Shown here: positions 35,372 to 43,728 of the stretch, piece by piece
Layout: each line of letters begins with the position of its first letter
How positions within the stretch are numbered: the first letter of the stretch is position 1
DNA from: a virus
Direction: 5' to 3' (one strand)
Length of the DNA: 43,728 bases
IMG/VR virus record: IMGVR_UViG_3300045125_000024
Coordinates: 1 to 43,728 of that record
Position numbers and translations under genes: made by a program
The notes under the pieces: model-generated
The model's database searches: none
What the model was told of the DNA's origin: nothing
What the model saw: the letters and a program-made list of their open reading frames with translations, nothing else

Positions 35372-35883
35372 CGATCCTATGCGACTGGCAGATCCAGAAT
35401 GCTGCCCATGATGGCTTGGTTGTGCCGTTCAACCCCGACCAGCTGAACCCCGCCAGCTATGACGTGCTGCTCGGTGGGATGCTGCTGATCGAGTCCGCCG
35501 AGGGGCCTGAGCTGGTGCCGTATCCGCTGCAGGATCACACCGAAGCTGAGCCGTACCTGTTGCGGCCGGGGCAGTTTGTGCTGGCGCAGACGGTAGAGAC
35601 GTTCAACCTGCCGGATACGATCGCGGCGCAGTTCATGCTGAAGTCCAGCAGGGCAAGGAGTGGCCTCGAACACCTGATGGCCGGATACTGCGATCCAGGC
35701 TGGCATGGGTCTGTACTCACGCTGGAGCTTCACAACAGCCGCCAGCTGCACCCAGTGCCGCTGTGGCCTGGAATGCGGATCGGGCAGATGGTGTTCCACC
35801 GGATGGAGGAACGACCGCTCAAAAGTTACCGTCTGACGGGTCGGTATAACGGCGATCAGGTTGTAACTGCGAGCCGAGGTTAG
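35368..35883 (+). CDS. dcd: dCTP deaminase
   Basis: This intact 171-residue enzyme starts at GTG 35368 (TILCDWQIQNAAHDGLVV). It deaminates dCTP to dUTP, feeding thymidylate synthesis. Family marks are NPASYDVLLGG, FVLAQTVETFNLPDTIAAQF, LKSSRARSGLEH (the S-x3-R substrate motif) and GYCDPGWHGSVLTLELHN, where the E of LTLE is the expected catalytic base. It is the last gene of the rightward arm and overlaps the end of the leftward arm by 65 bases. No thymidylate synthase was found beside it. Confidence 0.86.
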   Translation: MTILCDWQIQNAAHDGLVVPFNPDQLNPASYDVLLGGMLLIESAEGPELVPYPLQDHTEAEPYLLRPGQFVLAQTVETFNLPDTIAAQFMLKSSRARSGLEHLMAGYCDPGWHGSVLTLELHNSRQLHPVPLWPGMRIGQMVFHRMEERPLKSYRLTGRYNGDQVVTASRG

Positions 35884-36052
35884 CGGCGGCTTCATTGATC
35901 GCCCAGCGTACCTTAATGCGCTCTTGGTAGTAGAGCGTATTCAACAGCACCGCCGCCTTCAGGAGACCTTCGTAGTCGCCACGGCGGTGCATTTCATGTA
36001 GCCAACGATGATGCTGCTCATGTGATAGGCGTTGCTCGATCGTTGGTTCCAT
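35819..36052 (-). CDS. Small helical protein, last gene of the leftward arm
   Basis: This intact 77-residue protein starts MEPTIEQRLSHEQHHRWLHE at 36052. It continues MHRRGDYEGLLKAAVLLNTL and has WAINEAAANLGSQL. The start lies three bases after the endolysin stop. Small proteins with MEPT-EQRL-HEQH occur at this site in cyanophages. Function unknown. Its 3' end overlaps the deaminase gene tail-to-tail. Confidence 0.65.
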   Translation of the reverse strand: MEPTIEQRLSHEQHHRWLHEMHRRGDYEGLLKAAVLLNTLYYQERIKVRWAINEAAANLGSQLQPDRRYTDPSDGNF

Positions 36053-36054
36053 GG

Positions 36055-36965
36055 CTAGTAATCCCAACGGACACGTGGCCGACCTGGCCTGATGCCAAGG
36101 TGCACAAAGCCCTTTGATGCGCCATAGCCTACCGAATACGGCCAGTTGGCATCACACCAGTCTTGAACCTTGTGCACATCAACGCCGTCAATGTAGAAGT
36201 CAACAGCGCCGGTGTCTTTGGTGTCGTACAGGTGCTCCGACTGGCTGGCGCCACCAACGCTGCGGTTGATCTCCGGTGGCCTGTAGCCGCTGGTGATGAT
36301 GATCGGCTTGCCGCCGAAGTGCACGCGGCAGCGTTCAAGGAATGCCGCCAGCTCTGCTGCGGTATCGAGCTGATGGGGGTAACGAAACCGCCGTTCCTCT
36401 TGCCCTAGCGCGAACTCTCCCAGCGTGATGTGAGGCGTCAACCGCGCAGAGAAGCTACTGGTGGGCGTCAGCTTGGCGGGTTGTTGCTGCACTTCGGGCA
36501 GGCCGATCCCCTGAAGCCATAGGCGCCCTTCCGCCTCACGGCGGCGCTTGAGGCCAGCTTCTACGGGTGTTCCGGGGTTGCAGTAAAGCAGCAGCGCATC
36601 AGGCACCTTCGACCAGTCCTTTCGGCAAGGCGCCGGGTGATGGTCTCAAAGCCATTGAAGCCGTAGAAGTTGCTGCCGAGATTGAAGGCAAATGAGATCA
36701 GCGCACAACGCTGCTGATCCTTCATCGCAGACCAGAACGGGATGATGCCGTTCAGCTTGCCGGCGATGTGATCAACTTCAAGGCGAAGCAGGGTATCAGC
36801 TTCGACAACAGTGATCTTGTCGTACTGCTGCACCTCGCGGCCATCGGGGTAGCGCGTGGCGCCGTAGCCGATGGTCCACGGTGCAGCGCCGCTGAGTGGA
36901 TCGGGGTAAGCGATCAATGCGCAACCCTCGAACGCACGGATCAGCTTGAGTGCAGCGCTGAGCAT
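36055..36965 (-). CDS. Two-domain endolysin: GH24 lysozyme plus M15 peptidase
   Basis: This lysis enzyme of about 303 residues starts MLSAALKLIRAFEGCALIAY. The N-terminal GH24 lysozyme has the E-D-T triad in RAFEG, YPDP and WTIGYG, and the fold motif CALISFAFNLGSNFYGF. After a shift near 36605 come CNPGTPVEAGLKRRREAEGR and a linker rich in Gln and Pro. The C-terminal M15 domain has SGYRPPEINRSVGG, SEHLYDTKDTGAVDFYIDG and FVHLGIRPG, giving the H, D, H zinc ligands. It would cut both sugar and peptide bonds of the host wall. An upstream in-frame start at 37007 is possible. Confidence 0.85.
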
Positions 36966-37155
36966 CGAATTGCTTGCCGGCGGTACTCCAAGTGGCGAAC
37001 CACTCACGATCGCGGCGCATGGCCAGCGGGATAGCCGTTGGCTTTGATGTCAGCCTCCAGTTCAGCTGGGATGGCTGCCCGTTGGTGCGGTAGATCGCGC
37101 CAGTAGCGGAACAGTTGCTCCAGGGTGATGGGTGCTGTGTTGCTGCTGGTCACGG
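36966..37155 (-). CDS. Small lysis-region protein
   Basis: This protein of about 60 residues starts at GTG 37155 (TSSNTAPITLEQLFRYWRDL). It reads PHQRAAIPAELEADIKANGY and after a shift near 37025 AMRRDREWFATWSTAGKQ. The ITLEQLFR-x-RxLPHQ ... AMRRDREWFxTWSQAGK pattern is frequent beside lysozyme genes in cyanophages. Function unknown. It overlaps the upstream holin-like gene. Confidence 0.6.
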
Positions 37156-37385
37156 CTGCGGAAGGCATCGCGGATTTCGGTCCAGATCAATGGCGACAGG
37201 GTGGCGGCAACAACGGCGACGATGATGACCTGCGCCATACGTTGCTCCAGGCGGCCAACACGTTCGCCAAGGCTGCTTCGCTCAGTCTTATCGGCAGTAG
37301 CGGCATCAAGAAGCAGCTTCAGCTGCCCCTCGATGGTGCCGATGGCACGGAGGATTTCGCCGTGCGTTGGTTCGCCGTTTGCCAT
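37149..37385 (-). CDS. Holin-like membrane protein
   Basis: This protein of about 79 residues starts MANGEPTHGEILRAIGTIEG. It has a coiled-coil-like part RSSLGERVGRLEQRMAQ and one membrane helix VIIVAVVAATLSPLIW, then a charged tail EIRDAFRS. A short protein with a helix and charged ends, directly upstream of the endolysin, is the best holin candidate. The frame stays open past the next gene's GTG, so the stop is uncertain. Confidence 0.58.
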
Positions 37386-37389
37386 CACG

Positions 37390-37541
37390 TCAGCGCTTGG
37401 TGGAAGCAGCGCCGCGCATAATGCCAAGGATCAGTTGCACCCAGCCATTGGCCTTCACCCCAGGCAACAGGCTGAGTATCTCGGAGCCTGCCAGCAAAGC
37501 GGCGAGGACGTTGGCGACCGTCTCAGGCGTGACGTGCGACA
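37390..37541 (-). CDS. Small hydrophobic lysis-region protein
   Basis: This intact 50-residue protein starts MSHVTPETVANVLAALLAGS and has ILSLLPGVKANGWVQLILGI. It is helical and hydrophobic with a basic end. Similar short proteins lie next to holin genes in other cyanophages. It could be a second holin or an antiholin. Two bases separate its stop from nothing but the next start (37385). Confidence 0.58.
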
Positions 37542-37566
37542 TGGCGTTGCAGATGTTGCATTCAGC

Positions 37567-38006
37567 TTATCCACCGAGGGCATTGATGAACTCCTCGGGC
37601 AGGTGACACGCGGCCGCCTTCTCGGCCACGGCCTGGAGCACGTCAGCACTGCAGGAGCCCCTGACGGCGGAGGAGCAGCAGTGCTGTGCGGAGGTGGCGA
37701 AGATCGTTGCCCACGGCGGCGAGCACTGCAGGCTGCAGCACCCCTGCAATCAACGGGTTTCCTTGTTGCGCTTCGGTGTACGCCTGCTGCACGGCAGGAG
37801 CAGTCAGCAGCCACATGCCGAACCCGTCAAAGTCGGGCTCCTCGGGCTTCTGCGGCGATGCGGTTGCAGCGGCCCAGATCGAGCCGTCTGGATCGGGCTC
37901 GGTGGTGAAACCGTCCGGGGGTTGCCAGCTGCTGCCCTGCTCCAACAACAGCAGATTCACCGCTTCGCCAGCAGCGTTGAACAGGACGTGTGGAACGCTT
38001 GTCATC
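37567..38006 (-). CDS. Hypothetical protein after the tail fibre
   Basis: This protein of about 145 residues starts MTSVPHVLFNAAGEAVNLLL. It has SWQPPDGFTTEPDPDGSIWA, DFDGFGMWLLTAPAVQQAYT and, after shifts near 37690, ADVLQAVAEKAAACHLPEEF with the end INALGG. The ATG overlaps the tail fibre stop (TGATG). Position suggests a fibre chaperone or a lysis helper. No family recognised. Confidence 0.55.
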
Positions 38007-40390
38007 ACCAGCACCAGATACGAACAATGCCGGCGGCGCCGTTGCCGCCGTTTCCTGCGGCCACAGTGCTGGAGGAGGCACCGCCACCACCACCGCCACC
38101 ACCGGCACAACGCCAACACTGCCGCTGGTGCCGGCGCCAGTTGTGCTGGCAGCACCACCGGCGCCGCCATCGCCTGGCAACGTGCTGCTACCGCCGCCGG
38201 TCGTCGCGTTGGCCATGGTGGCGTTAGCGACGTTCTGCGCAAAGCCGGCGCCACCTTCTGCTGAAGCAATAACGGCAGTGTCGTTTACTGTGATGCCGCC
38301 ACCCCCGCCGCCACCACCAGGCCCATAGGCTCCTATCGCCCCTAGGCCAGCTGCTGTGGAGGTGTCACCGCGTGCGCCAGCCCCGCCAGCACCAGCAAAA
38401 CCTGCTCCAAACGCAGCATTGCCACGGAAACGAATTAAGCCTCCCGCTCCAGTAGATGATGTGCCGCCGGTTCCACCGCCACCGCCAATAGCACTGAGGA
38501 CTGAGCCAAAGGAACTTGTGCCGCCTGCGGCACCAGAACCTCCGTTGGAGTTTGTGGTGCCGATTCCACCTGTGCCGCCCGCGCCGATGGTTATAGGTAT
38601 AGATTCTGCTGTACCAAAGTCAGATATGCGCCCCCACCGGTACGTCAGTGTCCCGCCCGCACCGCCGCCCCCGCCGGCTCTCGCAAATGTGGTAGCGGCA
38701 GATCGTCCACCACCACCACCACCGCCACCACCAACCACTTCGGCGTAATAGTACGTGCAGCCAGCGGGCTTAGTCCATGTGCCAGAGCTGGTGAACTCTT
38801 GGTAGTTAGCAGCCCCACCACCACCACCTGTTGCCGTCAACGTGCCAGCTGAAAGCGACAGGCCGGAGCCGACGGTGATCTCCTCCGGTGCGCCGGTGCT
38901 CGCTGTCGTGCGCCCAAGCAGTCGGGCGGTCGCCATGGTGAGGCCGCTGGAACCGATCGCGCCCGATGCTGCCGCTCCGATGTCAGCAGCCGAGGGTCGC
39001 ACATGCACGTGATCCTCGCGGGCGTAGTCAGAGCTGGTGCCGATTGCAGCCGCAGCCCCACAGGGTTGCGGTGCAGCATCAGCCGCCGCAGGGATGCTGG
39101 GCTTGCCAGTCAGGTCGGCATAGGCACCAGATGTCGCGACAGCTGACAGCGCGGGTGTTCCTGACAGCTCGGAATAGCCCAGCTGGCGGAACGTCGGGGC
39201 CGCAGCTGCACCGGATGACGGACCAGCGAACACCAGATTCGCCGCCTGCGTGGCCAGCGTGGCTGCGAGCGTGCCGGAGGTGGTGACAGGAGAGCCAGTG
39301 ACGCTGAAGATCGAGGGCAGCGACAGGCCGACACTGGTTACGCAGTGCCGGTGCCGCCGGCTGTGACGACCAGCGCGCCGCCACTGATGGCAAGACCGGA
39401 GCCGATGGTGATGGCTTCCAGTGCGCCGGTGCCGGCGGTGAAGCGCCCGGCTAGCGAGTTGGTAGCGATCGAGGTGCTGATCTGCGGCGTGGTGCCGCCG
39501 GAGCTGGTGAGCAGGCCGGTGCGGCGGTGACGCTGGTGACGGCGCCCAGCGGCTGATAGGTGGTCGCCGCCGCCGCAGTGGTGAGGTAGCTGCTAAGTGT
39601 GGCTGGCTGAACGGCGCTGTCGGCCAGTGCGCCCTGGGCAGCAGTGGCCGCACCGATCAGTGCCGGTGTGATGGTCTTGTTCTTCCAGAGGCCATCAGCG
39701 GCCTTCATCAGGGCCTGGTCTGTCGTCGCGCCGGTGACCAGCACATCGTGCAGCTCATCCAGCTCTTGGCCGTTGTCCACCTTCACGTAGACGATGCCCG
39801 AGGTGCCGGGGCCTTTGCTTGACGCAGTAGCCCAGCACAACACCATGCGCCGGCTGCGTGGGGCGCGTGGTGGTGAGTGCGCCGGTGGTCTCGGATAGCC
39901 AGATGATGGCGCCCTCGGTGAGGCCCGAGGTGTCGAGCCCGGTCAGCTCACCGACGGCGATCACCGTGCCGTTGCTGTTGTTGCTGATGGCATCTTGTGC
40001 CAGGCCGAGCGTTTGCGCTGCGGTGGCCTCAAGGCTGGCGTCAGCGAGTGCAACGGTGATGGTGGTTCCAGATGCTGCCGGTGACATAGACCGCTGCAGC
40101 CCTTGGGGATGCTGACGCCGCTGTTGTTGCGCACAGCCACGGTGACCGTTGCAGCGCGGTTGACGAGTGCCTTATCAGCGGCGCTCATCAAGCCCGGCAG
40201 GGCTGTGGTGGCCTCGGTGATGACGGCATCAGCGCCGGTGCTGCTGGCGACCGTGCGCGTGGCTGCATCCCAGCTGAGGTCAGGTGCCTGCACCACCGCC
40301 ACCACCTAAGGCACCCTGCGGGCCGGCGGTGATGACTTCGACAACCGTTACGGTGCCTTCAATGACATTGACCGTATTGCGTGTTGTCAT
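38004..40390 (-). CDS. Tail fibre with glycine-rich receptor-binding tip
   Basis: This protein of about 790 residues starts MTTRNTVNVIEGTVTVVEVI. The N-terminal half has DAVITEATTALPGLMSAADK, LTGLDTSGLTEGAIIWLSET and GIVYVKVDNGQELDELHDVL, repeats usual in siphophage side fibres. The C-terminal third begins YQEFTSSGTWTKPAGCTYYY and is dominated by long glycine runs (VVGGGGGGGGG, GGGGGAGGTLTYRWG), ending GIVRIWCW. Glycine-rich tips of this kind bind host surface receptors and vary in sequence. There are shifts near 40300, 40110, 39845, 39540, 39345 and 38090. Confidence 0.82.
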
Positions 40391-40405
40391 GGCGTGGTGT
40401 ATCCC

Positions 40406-40729
40406 TCAGGAGACGTACAGGATGCCCTCTAGGTAGTATTCACGCAGCCCGCTCGGGTTGATCAGCATCACGTCGTATTGCACCTCATCCGGTAGCGCTG
40501 CCGTCTGCGTGTACGACAGCGAAAGGCTGATGCTGCCGTTGACGCGATCGGTGTATGTAGTGGTGAAGTCGGCGTATTTGGTGCTGCGTGATTCGTTCCA
40601 CGCCTGACCGAGCACAGTCCAGCCGGTCAGGTTGATTGCATTGCCGTCGCCATCCTTGAACACCAGCGGCGGGGAGAAATCTGCCCGCCGCTGGATCGTG
40701 GTGTTGTAGATGCCGGGTGCAATGGCCAT
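40406..40729 (-). CDS. Baseplate upper protein-like (BppU N-terminal type)
   Basis: This intact 107-residue protein starts MAIAPGIYNTTIQRRADFSP. It contains INLTGWTVLGQAWNE and ISLSLSYTQTAALPDEVQYD, ending YYLEGILYVS. The pattern GxYNxTIQRRADF ... FKDGDGNxINLTGWTV is that of the beta-sandwich N-terminal domain that attaches fibres or receptor-binding proteins to the tail tip. It lies directly upstream of the fibre gene. Confidence 0.76.
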   Translation of the reverse strand: MAIAPGIYNTTIQRRADFSPPLVFKDGDGNAINLTGWTVLGQAWNESRSTKYADFTTTYTDRVNGSISLSLSYTQTAALPDEVQYDVMLINPSGLREYYLEGILYVS

Positions 40730-40745
40730 GGTTACAGGTTAGCCG

Positions 40746-40941
40746 TCAGTCATCAGCAAACAGCAGCTCACGCAGCTCGGGAGATGCTGAACCCAGCGGC
40801 CTCTAGGCGTTCGCGTGCGGTGAGTGGCGCCGGTGGCGGGGCAGGCGGCTCCGTGTTGCGCCAGTCTTCGGCAAGCTCTTCTTCGGTCAGCGGAACTTCG
40901 GTGATCTCGCCGGTTTCGCAGTTGACTTCAATGCGGTTCAT
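40746..40941 (-). CDS. Small acidic tail-region protein
   Basis: This protein of about 64 residues starts MNRIEVNCETGEITEVPLTE. It has LAEDWRNTEPPAPPPAPLTA and ends, after a shift near 40785, ELRELLFADD. Small acidic proteins starting with EVNCETGE are common beside tail fibre genes of phages. Function unknown; the start overlaps the end of the preceding fibre gene. Confidence 0.65.
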
Positions 40942-40943
40942 GA

Positions 40944-42163
40944 TCAGCCCTCGTAAGTGATGTTGATGTGACCGCTGCCGGCGTAGTTGTTGATGCCGAC
41001 GGGCACGATTCGGATGGCATTGAAGCGTGGCCGCCAACGCAATCCGACCGGCACCATAGGAGACGTATCTAGCGTCGTTGTTGTAGACACCATTATAGGT
41101 GCCGATCCATGTGTTGCCCGTGATGTTTGTGAACGTATAGACGCCGTTCTGTATGTTTGCGGAGTTGCCTAGGCCAACAATAAATCCAGCGTCGCCAGCA
41201 GTGCTGCCAACACCTGAAACAGTGTTGGCGACTGTATCTGTGTAGCCTGTGCCGGATTTATAGCCTGTGGTGACGTAGCTGGATCCGTTGTTGGTGCTCA
41301 TCTGGATCATCAGGTTATCTGTGCCGCTGAGCTGCACGGCGGACAGTACAACCCTGATGACCTTCGCCCATGATGGAATTGATGTGAATGAAACAGTGCC
41401 GACGCCGCTTCCTGTAGCAACAGCCGTAGAGCGCGTCACTGCACCGCTCAGGCCGTAGTTAGCGGTAACTAGGCCGGTGGCGCCGCTTATGTCAAGCCTG
41501 GTGACGCCGCCTGTCTCCAGGGCAATGTTACCGCCATCTTCCTGCGTTTACGATCAAATTACCGGTGCCGCGATGGCTTGCACGCGAGCTTGTATTTGGC
41601 CCCGTGTTTTCGCGGATGATCCGCAAGCCGTAGTCGGTGTATGTGGTATCACCGAATTAGGTCGATGTATGCGTAGCGGTTGCCTGAAGGGTTTGCACCA
41701 AGTTGCAGTTCACAGGTAGCCGTACCGGGTGCCCCACATCAAGCCCAGCGGCACGGAAGCGTCCAAACTGCGTCAGACCATCAACGCTACGGAAGTAGTG
41801 GTTATTGGCGTCGTAATTGGCGTTATTGGCAGACGTTGCATGACTTGGACCATATAGCTCGATATTGGCGCCGCCGATAAAGCCGCCAAACAGACAAAGC
41901 ACATCATTATCAACCCGTTGCGTTAAATAGTTGGTGTAAACATGCGAGCCGCTTAATGCTGAATCCAGAATCCAGCCTGAGTTAGCAGCATTGCGGCGAT
42001 ACAGAAGCCCGCTAGCGCTATCCGCCCACATCTGATAGGCGTATGTAGTGCTAGGTGCTGTTGAGCCGCTGTTCTGCGTTGCGATTGCGCTCAGTGCGCT
42101 GTTTAGATCGCTACGGAATCCGCTACCGGATTGATTGGCGATGTTGTAGTCGTGCTGAGCCAT
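40944..42163 (-). CDS. Tail fibre-like protein
   Basis: This protein of about 405 residues starts MAQHDYNIANQSGSGFRSDL. The N-terminus (NSALSAIATQNSGSTAPSTT, YAYQMWADSASGLLYRRN) is a phage fibre attachment pattern. The middle has FIGGANIELYGPSHATSANN, SVDGLTQFGRFRAAGLDVG and, after shifts near 41700 and 41565, NYGLRIIREN. The C-terminal head is beta-rich (TVSFTSIPSWAKVIRVVLSA, NITGNTWIGTYNGVYNND) and ends GHINITYEG. It follows J and probably adds a receptor-binding fibre to the tail tip. Confidence 0.76.
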
Positions 42164-42166
42164 CGA

Positions 42167-43728
42167 TCAAATCTCCTTGCCGTAGCCCACGGCGGAATAG
42201 AGTGAACTGGCGGCTCACGGCAAAACCGGCAGAGTCTCTGAAGACTATTGTAAACCCCTGCCGCGTTGTTGCTGTGATCGCGTAGTAGTCGCCGGTTTGC
42301 ATGTTCATCGCTGTGATGCCAACGGCTGGCGTCTGGTAGGAACGCAGCGCCGAACACCACGCCATACGATGCCGCGCCGCTGGTGAGCACTGCAGACTGC
42401 TCGGTGCGTTGCTGCAGCTCCAGCACCGCGCCTAACTCGTTCACGATCAGGTTGATGTCTGGGTTGGTGGTGGTGGCCTGGAGCATGAACTGAAAGCCGC
42501 GACCGCGCACGATCGCGTTGGCGAACTCCGCCAATCGCTCCAGGTCGGAGCGCCGGATGGGTTGTCGTTGGTGCTGCGCACATACACCCGTGCGTCGGTC
42601 TGATCGAGGTTGTCTTCGTCGATTGCGGGCCAGTCATCCACCAGCCCTAGCCGCGAATCCCACAAGCCGTTCGGCAGGTACGGGAATGCCGCCAGCCGGC
42701 GTTGCATGTTCACATCGAACACGGCGCCCATATCCCAGCTGCTGCCGAACTCGTAGGAGCCTGATGGCGCAACGCCGCCGGTGCCATCAACGGATGCCAG
42801 CGCATCCCAGTTGCCATCAGTGGCCAAGCTATCGACAGGCGTGGGATCACCGCTCGCAAAGTGTGATGCCGCCGTAACCCGACTGATAGGTCATGTCGTT
42901 GTAGTTGCCCGAGAACGGCGGCGCCTCAAGGTCTTCCGCGAAGGTCTGCACCAGCAGGCGCGGCTGCGGCGTTGGCAGATCGGCAAGCACCAACGTGGGC
43001 GTCAGGCTGCGGTTGCCGGTGTCATCCTCGAACTTGACCAGATAGGTGCCCTCCAGCAGCGGCACCAGCTTCTGCGTCTGCGATCCAGCTGCAGCGGCCA
43101 CGATCTCCTGCGGGCATCCCACACCGCACCGCTGAGCGCCTGGCTGTGACGGATCAGCACCTTGCCGCCAACCAACACATCGAGGTCCGTGGCGCGGTTC
43201 CAGCTCAAGATGGCGCTTGCGCTGTCGATCGCGACCAGTGACAGGCCGGATACGTTGGTTGGTGGTGCAATCTTGCCGAATGCGTTGAATGTCAGCGTCG
43301 CGGGCAGTGTTGATGGCTGCAGCGCTGCATTGAGGCTGTAAACCTCAATCTCATACGTGCCAACGATGTTATCGAGGATTTCGTAATCGCCTACAGCCTG
43401 CGTGCTGGTGATCCAGTTGCGGTTATCAACGCGACCACCTGACGGTGTACTGACTGGCAGTAACAACAGCCGCCCAGCTGACGATGATCTTCGACTTGAC
43501 GCCGCCTGCCCCTTCGTACAGCACTTCCTGCGCTGATAGGTTGGCGGGTGGTGGCGGGATCTTGTTGAGATCGGTGATGTCACGATCAGCCAGCGCTAGG
43601 CCGCTTTCGATGTAGGCGTACTTGCTTGGGTTGTGCTCTAGCGCGGAGATGTTGTACTCAATGCCGTCCTGTTCTTCAATGCCAAGCACACGGAACAACT
43701 GGGACTGAATCGCTGTAGTTTCATATAT
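42167..43728 (-). CDS. J: Tail-tip host-specificity protein J, C-terminal part (continues from base 1)
   Basis: This is the C-terminal half of the gpJ-like protein that begins at 1737. It opens in frame at the window edge with IYETTAIQSQLFRVLGIEEQ, directly following SVW encoded at base 1. It contains fibronectin-III-like segments around 43.0-43.5 kb (for example SAILSWNRATDLDVLVGG) and a C-terminal segment starting AEFANAIVRGRGFQF. Such central-fibre repeats are usual in this family, and the extreme C-terminus normally sets host range. The likely end is YSAVGYGKEI with a stop at 42167-42169, just before the next gene's ATG at 42163. At least four single-base shifts split it (near 43430, 43110, 42830 and 42340). 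Confidence 0.85.

Noticed and set aside
38004-43728. Diversity-generating retroelement acting on the fibre genes
   Set aside because: I saw no reverse transcriptase and no template/variable repeat pair near the fibre or J genes.

Overview
The window is a complete double-stranded DNA phage genome cut open at an arbitrary point. It encodes a long-tailed siphovirus with a lambda-type tail. The two ends join in frame inside one gene: leftward translation running off base 1 continues without a break at base 43728, completing a tail-tip host-specificity (gpJ-like) protein. So 43.7 kb is probably the whole genome, either circular or circularly permuted. The host is most likely a picocyanobacterium of the Synechococcus/Cyanobium group. 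This is an inference: the phage sigma factor resembles the group 2/3 sigma factors of those bacteria, and many small early proteins have the style of cyanophage hypotheticals. No photosynthesis gene, tRNA, integrase or repressor was recognised.

The map is simple. One divergent control region at about 23.74-24.13 kb feeds two convergent arms that meet tail-to-tail at 35.82-35.88 kb. The leftward arm runs from 23.74 kb down to 1 and wraps to 35.82 kb. In transcription order it holds a small ribbon-helix-helix-like protein, a primase-helicase, an iteron-like repeat region, a second ribbon-helix-helix protein, a DNA polymerase III-type sliding clamp, terminase small and large subunits, a basic protein, portal, head morphogenesis protein, a second basic protein, scaffold, major capsid protein and head-tail connectors. 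It continues with tail terminator, tail tube, tail assembly chaperone (G/T type), tape measure, minor tail proteins M, L, K, I and J, fibre proteins and finally the lysis genes. One small rightward gene (12984-13231) sits inside this arm.

The rightward arm (24.1-35.9 kb) is the early/accessory arm. It has many small genes with ATGA, GTGA or TGATG overlaps, suggesting translational coupling. Recognisable products are a winged-helix-like protein, an SF2 DEAH helicase interrupted by an HNH endonuclease, a VRR-NUC nuclease, RecE-like exonuclease, RecT/Bet annealing protein, an SSB-like protein, a sigma-70 family sigma factor and dCTP deaminase. Two nearly identical promoter modules (28.08 and 28.94 kb) lie in this arm.

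Nearly every long gene is broken by one or more single-base shifts, including genes no phage can lose (capsid, portal, terminase, tape measure). Where checked, several breaks fall in homopolymers. I read these as errors of a noisy long-read assembly, not as real pseudogenes, and I give the span of the intact gene with the shift noted. The phage carries a clamp, primase and helicase but no DNA polymerase, so it probably uses the host replicase. The features most worth follow-up are the HNH insertion at the helicase Walker A codons with a duplicated helicase 5' end, the iteron cluster, the sigma factor, the matched promoters and the clamp.
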